From a virus, in IMG/VR virus record IMGVR_UViG_3300025671_000008, positions 1 through 54,420 of that record: a stretch of 54,420 bases of DNA; one strand, written 5' to 3'. The notes beneath the pieces were generated by a model, which was not told the DNA's origin, did not search any database, and saw nothing but the letters and a program-made list of their open reading frames with translations. The translations under genes and the position numbers were made by a program. Below are positions 47,100 to 54,420 of this stretch, one piece after another (the first letter of the stretch is position 1; every line of letters starts with the position of its first letter).

Positions 47100-47350
47100 A
47101 TCAGCCGGGGGCTAGGCAGCGCGTAACCAGACTGGGGCTGATTAAGTTACAGCCTGCCTGGATAGACGCACCTAGTCCCCGTTTCTGCTTCCGGGGTCAT
47201 GGCCCCAGACATGGGGGTGGGAGCGTGATGACCCCGGATACTGATTCAATACGGGCGATTTCGGGGTCATGGCTTTTAGCGAGTTAAAGGATAGGTGCCG
47301 GTCCGGGACGGGTAACCACAGGCACCCTTGGTGGCCCCGTCTAGTTTTAA
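47100..47350. other. Convergent intergenic region with repeats and palindromes
   Basis: No gene seen. CGGGGTCATGGC occurs twice in direct orientation (47192 and 47262), and its partial inverse ATGACCCCGG at 47228, forming a possible stem. GGTGCC and GGCACC pair around 47296-47326. The palindrome GTTTTAATTAAAAC (47344-47357) overlaps the stop of the minus-strand gene and could terminate both arms. Confidence 0.5.
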
Positions 47351-50300
47351 TTAAAACCCTTCTGTCGCACTGTAGTTGTCGAAGACAGATGGGGTTGCTC
47401 TAGACTTCTCAGCGGTAGATCGATCGAGTTCGCCAGGCATAGTTCCACCGGCACGCTCCAATATCGGTCGGTACTGCTGCCTTATCTGAGGGTTGAGTCG
47501 TTCATACATTCGCTCGCGAAGTGGGACTTCTCGAACTTGGATAGCTCGGTCGATCTGCTGTTGAGTTACGGTCAGAGGCATTCCAAACTTTCGTTCGAAG
47601 TTCTGAGCCACAGCATTCGCCCGCTGAGTGTTGTTGTTCAAGAGAGCATTGATGTAATCAGCTTTGATTCCATTGAACTGCTCACGGTTGCTGACCATGA
47701 ACTTGTGCAGTTCCTGGTTCTGCTTGTTCATGTACGGCCCAAGACCCACAGAAGACAGGATTCGTTTGACGGCAGGTTCGTACTGAATGACCGTTCCGTC
47801 TGCTCGATAGGTGGGGACATCACCGTTCTCATTCATCTGATTAAAATCAGTGAACTCTCGTTGCAGTCCTCCAATGATCCCCTTCTGGTCCCCCATCTGA
47901 GGAGCCAGATTCAAGGCTCGCTGGAGGGCAATGCCACCAGGCAGCACCCGAGGCACCACAGCACCAATCAAGGACTGATCCTCCGCCAGCAGGGCCTGAG
48001 TCCCATCCATGGCCAAATCGATGATGGGGGGGATAGGCATCTTGTAGCCCAAGCTCGCCCGGTCAGAGGTGAACATCGGGCCAACAATCGTTGACTCCCA
48101 CATGGTCTGGGCTCCGAGGCCCTTGCTGAAGTCCATCCCGAGAGCATTCTTCCCGATCTCGTAGATGGCAGCACTGAACCCCAGAGTCCGAGCCATGTCG
48201 TGAAACATGGAGGAGTATTTACCCTGCGTCTCAAAGCCCGTCAGGCCCCATGTACGGCGTCCCTGATTGATCATGGGCGCCGTGTCCGTCCAGGACGTGA
48301 GCGTCCTCAGAGGGAACGTGAGGAACTGTCGGGCCCAAGGGAGAGACAAGAACCCCTGCTGGAACATGGCAGGGCTATTGACAATGTCAGAGCCAAACTG
48401 GGTGTTCTGAACCATGGACTTGATCGAGTCCGTGGAGCGGAAGATATCGTCCTTCTTGCCCTGCATGGCGTAATCAGTCAAACCGTTCTTGACGGTCTTC
48501 CTCATCCCCCCCACTTTCCCTGCTGCCTGAGTGGCCGCAAAGGCTGCCTCTCCAGTAGCCACCCGGTTGAAGATCTCGGTGTGCTGGAACAGCTTGAGCG
48601 GCAATTCCGTCAGGGCATATTTCAGAGGTCTGGGGTTCTTGTCGGCGATTGTCGAAAAGGCCACCTGGTCAAGCAGCTCGTAGGAGCTGGCCCGGATGTT
48701 GAGCAGATCCTCTCCGTCCACATTGGACAGGCGGAAATGCTTGCGGCGAAGCTCGTCGATGTCGTCGGCGTTGCCCCGGATGCCCAGCTTGATCCTGTCG
48801 TCGATGTAACTGAAGTACTGCTTGAATGCCTGGCCGTACCCCTTGGCCATGTTGCCGGCACCCATCCAGGTCTGGGCAAAGAGCAATGGCTGAAACAAAT
48901 TCAAGACTGCCGAAGCAGGGTTGAATCCCAGGTGAGAGGAGTAAAGAGCGGTAGCAGCACCACGACCAAACTCACTTCCATCAAACTCGGTCAAGTCTCT
49001 CTTGGCAAACGACTTCAAAGAGCCGAGGAACTGACTGCTCTGTGAGTTCTCCCCCCCCACTTTAGCCATGAACTTGCTGTTGGCCAGGCCGCCTGCAATG
49101 TGCTGGGCACCCAGCATCGCGTGGTAGCCCATGAGATCATTGATCTTCATCTCACCACGGATACGAGGAATCAGTACCCCTTGAATGTAACTGCTGGTTG
49201 CCTTGTCCCCAGCAAGATCCAAGTCTCGTACCAATGTCTGGTACACGTCGTACCTCGAGTTGCCCCCCAACATCTTTCGAGCAGCCACTTCTCGCCGAGC
49301 ATCTCGAGCTTTCTGTACAGGGAAGTCCCGAAGGGCCAGACGCACATCACCGGGGAGAGCGTCGGCATAGAACGCCACATCATTTCGGGTCTGCTTGAGG
49401 TACTTGTTAATGGAGTAATCAAAGTCGAGGTTGGATACCTGGACAATGCCATCTTCAGGACTGCGTCGGAATGCTTCTTGAAGCAGCTTTCGATTCTGCC
49501 CCACGAAGTTCTCGAGATTGGAGTTCGCTACACCTGCCTTGGCATAAAGCTCACCAATGATCTCGAGATCTTCCGGGTCATAGATGCCGTCCGAGACACT
49601 TCGATTACGGATCCGGCCCGAAGCAAAGTTGACCTTGCGACGGGAGTCTTGGACTCGATCTACCCTGACCTTGTCGCCATTCTCAAGGACATTCGACCAG
49701 ACATTGCGAGGCATGTAGTTGTCAAGGTCATCCAGAGATCGCTGATCCCGAACCAATTGCTTGAACTCAGAAATATCCAGAGATCCGTTACGCAATTTCT
49801 TGACGACCTCTTCAGCAATCTCGTTGTTCATGTGGCCGAAGTATTCAGATGCCAGGAATGGAACATCCTCAGCCCTTGCCACCTGCACACTCTTCTTGAG
49901 ACTGCCGTACAACCTCAGGATCTTGTCGTCATCAAACCCCCCTGACCTGTTCAAGAACAAGTCACCGTAACGCTTCTTCATGACTGCTCGAGTCATGCCC
50001 ATGTACGGAGCAAACCCCTCCTGCTCAAGCCACTTGGACATAAGATCGTCAGGGTCTAGGTTAGGTCGGACTCGTTGCTCAATCTCGTTCGTGATTCGAT
50101 CTGCTCGAGACACTCGGACAGGCACATCATCGCCCACGATAGGACGGACCTGATTCAAGAACTCTGCTTCTGGAATCTTGCCCTCGTCCAAATCACGCAG
50201 AGCAGCATTCACCGCACCTGCTTGCTCTCGGTTGACAGGCAACTTCTTCCCTGACTCCGTGACCACGTTGTGGGCCATGCCCATGTTGGCCTGCTTGCGG

Positions 50301-50974
50301 ACCACCTGCTTGTTCATCCCGTCCAACACGGCGTGCATGTAGACCTGGGATCTCTTGAGATAGGTAGGCAACGAAATGTACTCGCCGTTGATGTTGGCAA
50401 ATACTTCCGGTGCCCGCTCAGGACGAAGACTTTGGAGAGGCGTCTTCAACCTAAATCGTTCAGAGATACGTGATTGAAGAGAGGCCAGAGTAGAGCGGAT
50501 AGGGATCTGCTCTTCTTCTACCAGGTCACTGATCCTCTTGGTGGTGGAGTTCAACACCGTAGGCAGTGCAGTACCCTGCCCCATTTGATGGGCATTAAGC
50601 AGGCCAAGGCTCTTGAGAACAGACTTGTTCCCAATGACATACTCACCGTATTTCGAGCCCGTGAAGATACGACCTGTAGCCGACAAAGCCTTACCCGCTG
50701 CTGGCGACGTGACAAACGTCAGCCAGACAAACGGGTTTGACGCAAGGTCGATGACCGTGTTTGCCAATGCAGAACCACCGTACTCCTGCTTCAATCGTTC
50801 GACAAAGGAATCCCTCTCCCTTGGGCTCAAAGCAGAGGGATCAAGCATTGTCTGCTTGAACGATTTCCAGGTCAGTTCATCATCGAGGAACTGAGTGAAA
50901 GCGACAGTGGGCCTGTCATAGATGGCAACAGGATCAAAGCCGTCTAGGCCGTCTTCCTGCGGATCGTAATCCAT
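47351..50974 (-). CDS. Very large internal virion / ejection-type protein, 1207 residues
   Basis: The start at 50974 gives TGATG coupling. Mostly helical, with amphipathic and hydrophobic stretches (ASNPFVWLTFVTSPAAGKAL, LGFNPASAVLNLFQPLLFAQ) that could enter membranes. Size and build match the largest internal core or pilot proteins of podoviruses, which form a conduit for DNA. It is the last gene of the late arm. C7AC words at 48506 and 49051 (C8). Function by resemblance of build, not by a recognised domain. Confidence 0.6.
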   Translation of the reverse strand: MDYDPQEDGLDGFDPVAIYDRPTVAFTQFLDDELTWKSFKQTMLDPSALSPRERDSFVERLKQEYGGSALANTVIDLASNPFVWLTFVTSPAAGKALSATGRIFTGSKYGEYVIGNKSVLKSLGLLNAHQMGQGTALPTVLNSTTKRISDLVEEEQIPIRSTLASLQSRISERFRLKTPLQSLRPERAPEVFANINGEYISLPTYLKRSQVYMHAVLDGMNKQVVRKQANMGMAHNVVTESGKKLPVNREQAGAVNAALRDLDEGKIPEAEFLNQVRPIVGDDVPVRVSRADRITNEIEQRVRPNLDPDDLMSKWLEQEGFAPYMGMTRAVMKKRYGDLFLNRSGGFDDDKILRLYGSLKKSVQVARAEDVPFLASEYFGHMNNEIAEEVVKKLRNGSLDISEFKQLVRDQRSLDDLDNYMPRNVWSNVLENGDKVRVDRVQDSRRKVNFASGRIRNRSVSDGIYDPEDLEIIGELYAKAGVANSNLENFVGQNRKLLQEAFRRSPEDGIVQVSNLDFDYSINKYLKQTRNDVAFYADALPGDVRLALRDFPVQKARDARREVAARKMLGGNSRYDVYQTLVRDLDLAGDKATSSYIQGVLIPRIRGEMKINDLMGYHAMLGAQHIAGGLANSKFMAKVGGENSQSSQFLGSLKSFAKRDLTEFDGSEFGRGAATALYSSHLGFNPASAVLNLFQPLLFAQTWMGAGNMAKGYGQAFKQYFSYIDDRIKLGIRGNADDIDELRRKHFRLSNVDGEDLLNIRASSYELLDQVAFSTIADKNPRPLKYALTELPLKLFQHTEIFNRVATGEAAFAATQAAGKVGGMRKTVKNGLTDYAMQGKKDDIFRSTDSIKSMVQNTQFGSDIVNSPAMFQQGFLSLPWARQFLTFPLRTLTSWTDTAPMINQGRRTWGLTGFETQGKYSSMFHDMARTLGFSAAIYEIGKNALGMDFSKGLGAQTMWESTIVGPMFTSDRASLGYKMPIPPIIDLAMDGTQALLAEDQSLIGAVVPRVLPGGIALQRALNLAPQMGDQKGIIGGLQREFTDFNQMNENGDVPTYRADGTVIQYEPAVKRILSSVGLGPYMNKQNQELHKFMVSNREQFNGIKADYINALLNNNTQRANAVAQNFERKFGMPLTVTQQQIDRAIQVREVPLRERMYERLNPQIRQQYRPILERAGGTMPGELDRSTAEKSRATPSVFDNYSATEGF

Positions 50975-51339
50975 CAACCAATCCGGGTGCGGATCCGAAG
51001 CTGAATGACCACGCCATCAACCGCAACGGTATTGAAATCAGCCGTGACACTGTCTCCAGCAGCAATGACGTTGTTGGTCTTGTCAATGGTTGCAGCAGCG
51101 AAGCTCGCACCAAGAGTCAGTGCCGTGTTCACCGCAGCAGTTCCCGAAGCAGTCGTCTTCAGGGTCAGGCTTGGAGTGCCTGCATCAGCCTTGGCGTGAA
51201 CCGCTTCAATGACGGTGTCTCGTTCCGCATAGAAGATGGGCTTGTCATCCAGCGGGTTGTCAATATTGTTCAGCTGAATAACCACGATCTGATGGAAGTC
51301 CGGAAGTTCCGAAGCCTCGATAGGGATTGCGCCTGCCAT
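50974..51339 (-). CDS. Small beta-rich virion protein
   Basis: A 121-residue protein (MAGAIPIEASELPDFHQIVV) with repeated short strands and Ala/Thr loops (TASGTAAVNTALTLGASFAA), typical of head decoration or fibre-cap domains. Between ejection-type proteins. AGGA precedes the ATG by nine bases. Confidence 0.6.
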   Translation of the reverse strand: MAGAIPIEASELPDFHQIVVIQLNNIDNPLDDKPIFYAERDTVIEAVHAKADAGTPSLTLKTTASGTAAVNTALTLGASFAAATIDKTNNVIAAGDSVTADFNTVAVDGVVIQLRIRTRIG

Positions 51340-51349
51340 TGTTTAATTC

Positions 51350-51778
51350 CTAGAAAAGGGGAGAAGGATCTTGTCCACCCAAGGATCCCATGTTCATGGC
51401 AAGTTCCTGCAAGAGATCTTGCCGTTGCATTCCACCCAGAACCACGGCCCCCTCTGGGAGCCTGCGGCCTGCCATGGCACTCATGTAAAGGTGAGGAGCC
51501 TTCATCTGCAATGCCGCTAGATTCTGCTCGTACTGCCGACGAAGCCGATCCTTCTTCAACCGCGATGCAAAAAGCCTGCTGCGTTTCTCTTGCTCTTCTT
51601 TGAACAAAGCCTCTGGATCTTGACTGGGATCCCTCAATCCCAGATCCTCAGCAGCAGCCATTCCCAATGGGATACCCGCTATCTCTGCCCCGTAGAAAGC
51701 GGTCAAAGGATTGATCGGCTTTGACAGAGAGGTGCCTGTATTACGCAGTAGGCCCTTAATCAGCGACAATCGGCTCAT
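51350..51778 (-). CDS. Helical virion-associated protein
   Basis: About 142 residues (MSRLSLIKGLLRNTGTSLSK), start by TGATG coupling with the upstream gene. A possible membrane-active segment (PLTAFYGAEIAGIPLGMAAA) precedes a charged helix (FKEEQEKRSRLFASRLKKDR). Likely an ejection partner of the adjacent large proteins; unproven. Confidence 0.55.
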   Translation of the reverse strand: MSRLSLIKGLLRNTGTSLSKPINPLTAFYGAEIAGIPLGMAAAEDLGLRDPSQDPEALFKEEQEKRSRLFASRLKKDRLRRQYEQNLAALQMKAPHLYMSAMAGRRLPEGAVVLGGMQRQDLLQELAMNMGSLGGQDPSPLF

Positions 51779-52998
51779 CAATAAATCCCCTGCCGAGCCA
51801 TCAGTTCGGCATATCCAGGTCTGTTGTTAGATGCGATCCGCTGGAGTTCTTGTTCACGACCTTGGATCAACTGCTGCAACTCACTCGAAAGACGATCTCG
51901 ATTTGCACCAGCATTCAGATTCGATGGACGAGCCATATCTGCTACTGCACCAAAGTGACCCGTGCTGTCTCGAGATAAAGCCTTCTGTTGAATACCCGCT
52001 TGAAGAGCCAGCATCATTTCTCGATTCTTGTTGGCGTCTTCCTTAGCTCGCCTTGAGCCCCGTGTAGCCAAGTCATACGCCATGAGCCCGTAACCAATCG
52101 GACCCAGCATTCGGAGTAGTGTCCCCCCCATTCCCATAGGGGCAGCCGCCTTTGCAGCCTTAGCCGCTTTAGATGCCTTGCCTGCTTTTGACGCACCCTT
52201 TTTTGCAGGATCCTTTTTGTCTGCTTGCCTTCGAAGCAACTCAGCTTCTTTAGCCTTAGCTTCATCCTGTTGCTTCTTAAGTGCCTCCGCTCTTACCTCA
52301 GCCTTCGTCGGAACACGACCTGTTGCTAGACCAGGAGAAAGAAACAGGCTTGCCTTTGACACAAGGCGTGTCGCAGGATTTTTAGACTTAGCGTCTCTAC
52401 GATACTTCTTGTTCCGTTCTCTTGCTGCTTTCTGTTCAGGGTCAGGTTCATTTGCTGCTCTTTCAGCAGCATCCGCTTTCTCTTGCTCATTTATGCGTCG
52501 GACTTCCTCCGACCTAACGTCCCTCTCAGCATCAGGAATTTCACCTGCTTCCCTGCGAACCGCATCTCCTGCTTGTTCACTTGTCAATTCGACATCAAGA
52601 TCTGACGGGCCTTCGGTGCCACGAGACTGAGTGCCCCGAGCAAGAGATCTACCACTGCGTTCGGATCTTTCTTGAAGGCTTTCGGTAAACTTTGTCCTTC
52701 TACCTACATCATTGATTCGATCGCGGAACTCACGGTTAGTAACTGGCCGTGCAGATACGACCTCAACGTCGGTATCTGAATCAGGATTAAATGCCTTTGA
52801 AATCTTGCTGGCACCCTTAGTGTCCTGCTGCTCTTGATAAACGTCCTTGAGGTGGTTTTCAAGACCTTCCGCATCCTTTGAGTTACGGAAGTCGTCAAAG
52901 GTATCACGATCAACAAAGATCGATGTCTTCAAATCTCCGACTTGCAGATCTACTTCAACAAGCTCTTCCTGGTCAAGCAGTTCTTCAAAGGTTGCCAT
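51778..52998 (-). CDS. Highly charged protein, 406 residues
   Basis: N-terminus folded and acidic (MATFEELLDQEELVEVDLQV), followed by a long Arg/Glu/Asp/Lys-rich stretch that looks disordered or coiled coil. Near 270-320 a hydrophobic Ala/Gly/Met segment (AAPMGMGGTLLRMLGPIGYG) follows a Lys/Ala repeat. This resembles the 637-residue charged protein at 22372-24285 in composition. Probably an internal virion protein. Confidence 0.6.
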   Translation of the reverse strand: MATFEELLDQEELVEVDLQVGDLKTSIFVDRDTFDDFRNSKDAEGLENHLKDVYQEQQDTKGASKISKAFNPDSDTDVEVVSARPVTNREFRDRINDVGRRTKFTESLQERSERSGRSLARGTQSRGTEGPSDLDVELTSEQAGDAVRREAGEIPDAERDVRSEEVRRINEQEKADAAERAANEPDPEQKAARERNKKYRRDAKSKNPATRLVSKASLFLSPGLATGRVPTKAEVRAEALKKQQDEAKAKEAELLRRQADKKDPAKKGASKAGKASKAAKAAKAAAPMGMGGTLLRMLGPIGYGLMAYDLATRGSRRAKEDANKNREMMLALQAGIQQKALSRDSTGHFGAVADMARPSNLNAGANRDRLSSELQQLIQGREQELQRIASNNRPGYAELMARQGIY

Positions 52999-53311
52999 GG
53001 GCCTCTTCCAATCTTTCAGCAGCTTCTTGATGCGTCAACGCACCCAATCGAATAGTGGTTTCTTCCCCCCCACGTTCCACTTGCAGTACCGCCCGGTCAC
53101 GAGTCACGGCCCGATCCTTACGGTTGTCCCACAAGAACCGACGCACAGCACGAGCAGAGAACTCAGTGGGGGGGACAGAAGCAGACAGCCCAGGCAACGG
53201 CACCACCACCGCACCGTCCGGGGCTGAGTCAAAGTCAAAGCCGGGATCACTCAGCAACACGCTGTCGTGGTCCATTGCCTTGGCTGAAATTTGCTTCCAA
53301 TCACGAGTCAT
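52985..53311 (-). CDS. Small protein, unknown
   Basis: A 108-residue protein (MTRDWKQISAKAMDHDSVLL) with an acidic/Pro-rich middle and helix at the end (THQEAAERLEEAHGNL). It overlaps the next gene by 14 and the previous by 11 bases. Two motif copies in opposite orientation lie in it (53065 and 53166). Confidence 0.55.
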   Translation of the reverse strand: MTRDWKQISAKAMDHDSVLLSDPGFDFDSAPDGAVVVPLPGLSASVPPTEFSARAVRRFLWDNRKDRAVTRDRAVLQVERGGEETTIRLGALTHQEAAERLEEAHGNL

Positions 53312-54420
53312 TAAACAGCTCCTCGTAATCGATCAGCCCTGCTTCTAGACCCTCAAGACTTGCAGCTCTTTCCGCATCGGCTTGAAGTCTCCTTATCCTC
53401 ATTTCAGCGTCAGCCTTTTCGTCAACACGTTCGAGGTCGCGAAGTTCCAAGTCCCGCCCACGAGTAATCAGCTCTTCAAGCACGCCAACTTCATAAGGAG
53501 CAGCTTGGTCATCGTCATAACGTGCCAATACACCCGACGGCAAATCTCCTAGTGCCCGAACTGTTGGCATTGTCAAGAGAGTGTCTCGGTCACTAATTCT
53601 CTCCGCGATGCTTCTAAGCCTTGCAGAAGTCATACCTCGCAGCCTTCGACCCATTGCTTCAAGGTTGCTTGACGCATCAATCAAACTCTGTGGAACTGCA
53701 CTTTGGGTTTGAAAGTTCTCATCAGAAGGATCCATCGATCCTCGTGCGTTGTAAGCAGAACTCCTGATTACGTTTGCTTGTTCGAACATGTAAGACCCAA
53801 AAGTCTCAGGGTCAATTTCCAACTCCTTCAACTCAGCTATCAAGTTGGTGTCTTCGCCGCGTCCATAAAGGATGTCTGTCACCAATCCTTCTAGACGAAC
53901 TCTTTTCTCCTTGGCAAGTATGTCTCGTTCCTGGCCTGGAATAGTCTTTCCTTCTGTAATTCCAATGAACGAACCAGCAATGAATTGACTCATTGCTTCT
54001 TTCCCAACAGAAGTCTCCGCTGCGGCATCTGCTTGAAGCCCTTCTTCAACTCCCTGGTATGGGATATCAAGAGCGTCTAGAACTGCGTTGAATCCCCTGT
54101 CTGCAAAAAATACAAGACTGACACCCGCAGAAGTTAATGCAGCAGCAGCATCATCACCCTTAGCAAGATTGAGAGAACTCATGATCGCGTTTCTTGTAGC
54201 TTCTTCTGTATTTTTATACAAGAAGTTAAAGCGTGTGGCCAAAGCATCTCGAACAACAAAAGGCAAATTGCCTGCGTCCTCTTTCGCTCGGTCAGTGATT
54301 TCATCTTGATCGTTTGCTCGTTCAATCATTCGATCTGCTATGAATCCTGCTCGATCAACCGCATCTGTTTCATCTGTGACTAGACCTGTTTTTGCCTTGA
54401 TATGGCTAACTGCGATCTCG
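53301..54420 (-). CDS. Virion-protein gene, C-terminal part (continues at base 534-1)
   Basis: The remaining part of the gene whose start is at 534. The frame runs through the 127-bp repeat, so on the closed circle the product is about 508 residues. This part is helical and charged, with a hydrophobic stretch near AALTSAGVSLVFFADRGF and long coiled coil at the end (LELRDLERVDEKADAEMRIR). No family recognised; ejection/internal protein by context. Confidence 0.75.
   Translation of the reverse strand, partial: EIAVSHIKAKTGLVTDETDAVDRAGFIADRMIERANDQDEITDRAKEDAGNLPFVVRDALATRFNFLYKNTEEATRNAIMSSLNLAKGDDAAAALTSAGVSLVFFADRGFNAVLDALDIPYQGVEEGLQADAAAETSVGKEAMSQFIAGSFIGITEGKTIPGQERDILAKEKRVRLEGLVTDILYGRGEDTNLIAELKELEIDPETFGSYMFEQANVIRSSAYNARGSMDPSDENFQTQSAVPQSLIDASSNLEAMGRRLRGMTSARLRSIAERISDRDTLLTMPTVRALGDLPSGVLARYDDDQAAPYEVGVLEELITRGRDLELRDLERVDEKADAEMRIRRLQADAERAASLEGLEAGLIDYEELFNDS
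54294..54420. repeat. 127-bp terminal repeat (identical to 1-127)
   Basis: Bases 54294-54420 equal bases 1-127. The length 127 is a standard assembler k-mer, so this most likely marks closure of a circular assembly, not a biological terminal repeat. An open gene crosses it without interruption. Confidence 0.9.

Larger units (their letters stand above)
1229..53174. repeat. Dispersed 9-bp word CCCCCCCAC, 32 copies
   Basis: Plus-strand copies start at 1229, 1921, 3404, 4202, 5424, 6491, 11776, 11885, 14181, 17443, 20490, 22755, 25823, 32966, 33659, 34028, 37013, 38247, 40227, 40930, 42877, 44410, 48506, 49051 and 53065. Minus-strand copies (GTGGGGGGG on the plus strand) start at 4618, 26932, 33121, 34945, 40248, 45888 and 53166. 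Three copies have eight C; the rest exactly seven. The base before the run is usually T. Six-C relatives lie near 6343, 12674, 15036 and 19339. Copies occur in genes on both strands and between genes. Positions were read by eye, and one or two could be missing. Confidence 0.9.

Noticed and set aside
54294-54420. A genuine direct terminal repeat of the virion DNA
   Set aside because: The length equals a common assembler k-mer and a gene crosses it cleanly; assembly overlap is simpler.

Overview
The window is a complete or nearly complete tailed-phage genome assembled as a circle. Its last 127 bases (54294-54420) repeat its first 127, so the unique circle is 54,293 bp. One gene runs across the junction. 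It has the hallmarks of a temperate virus with a podovirus-like layout: a large terminase subunit, portal, scaffold, major capsid protein, a tail module with no long tape-measure or sheath gene seen, a tyrosine integrase and a tRNA-derived attachment site. A two-EF-loop dockerin domain, a LamG-type adhesin and an integrase with an unusual catalytic core all resemble proteins common in Planctomycetes. A marine planctomycete (Phycisphaerae-like) host is therefore a reasonable inference, but it is not proven.

The genome has two arms. The minus-strand arm (25297 down to 1, continuing 54420 down to 47351) carries packaging, head and tail genes. In order of transcription these are: a disordered virion protein, terminase-related genes, terL, portal, scaffold, capsid, a cluster of very small Lys/Cys-rich proteins, a sigma-factor-like HTH gene, connector and tail-adaptor genes, a collagen-like fibre, a 1022-residue LamG adhesin, a dockerin protein, small membrane/lysis candidates, a Cys-rich protein, a large beta-rich tail protein, and then internal/ejection-type virion proteins. 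Almost every gene pair here overlaps by TGATG or ATGA, so translation is probably coupled throughout.

The plus-strand arm (25337-47099) starts divergently with an SF3 helicase/primase. A G-rich GGTACC iteron cluster with an AT-rich tract follows and is a candidate origin. Next come an early region of many tiny unknown genes, punctuated by strong terminators, palindromic promoters and a possible non-coding RNA. The integrase (minus strand) and attP follow, then the replication and recombination set: uracil-DNA glycosylase, family A DNA polymerase, ERCC4-type nuclease, PD-(D/E)XK nuclease, Sak4-like ATPase, an SSB-like protein and a DUF932 protein. Spanin and small membrane-protein candidates lie at 39.8-40.8 kb. 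The two arms converge in a repeat-rich 250-bp gap at 47.1-47.35 kb.

The most striking feature is a short DNA word, seven C followed by AC, present in 32 exact copies on the two strands. It lies inside genes of every function, in intergenic DNA and in the attP region. Its strand bias (25 to 7) does not follow the direction of transcription. No named feature explains it. Also notable are a protein-like second-frame ORF inside the linker of the DNA polymerase gene, an attP that carries the 5' half of a tRNA-Ser, and a cluster of micro-proteins behind the capsid gene.
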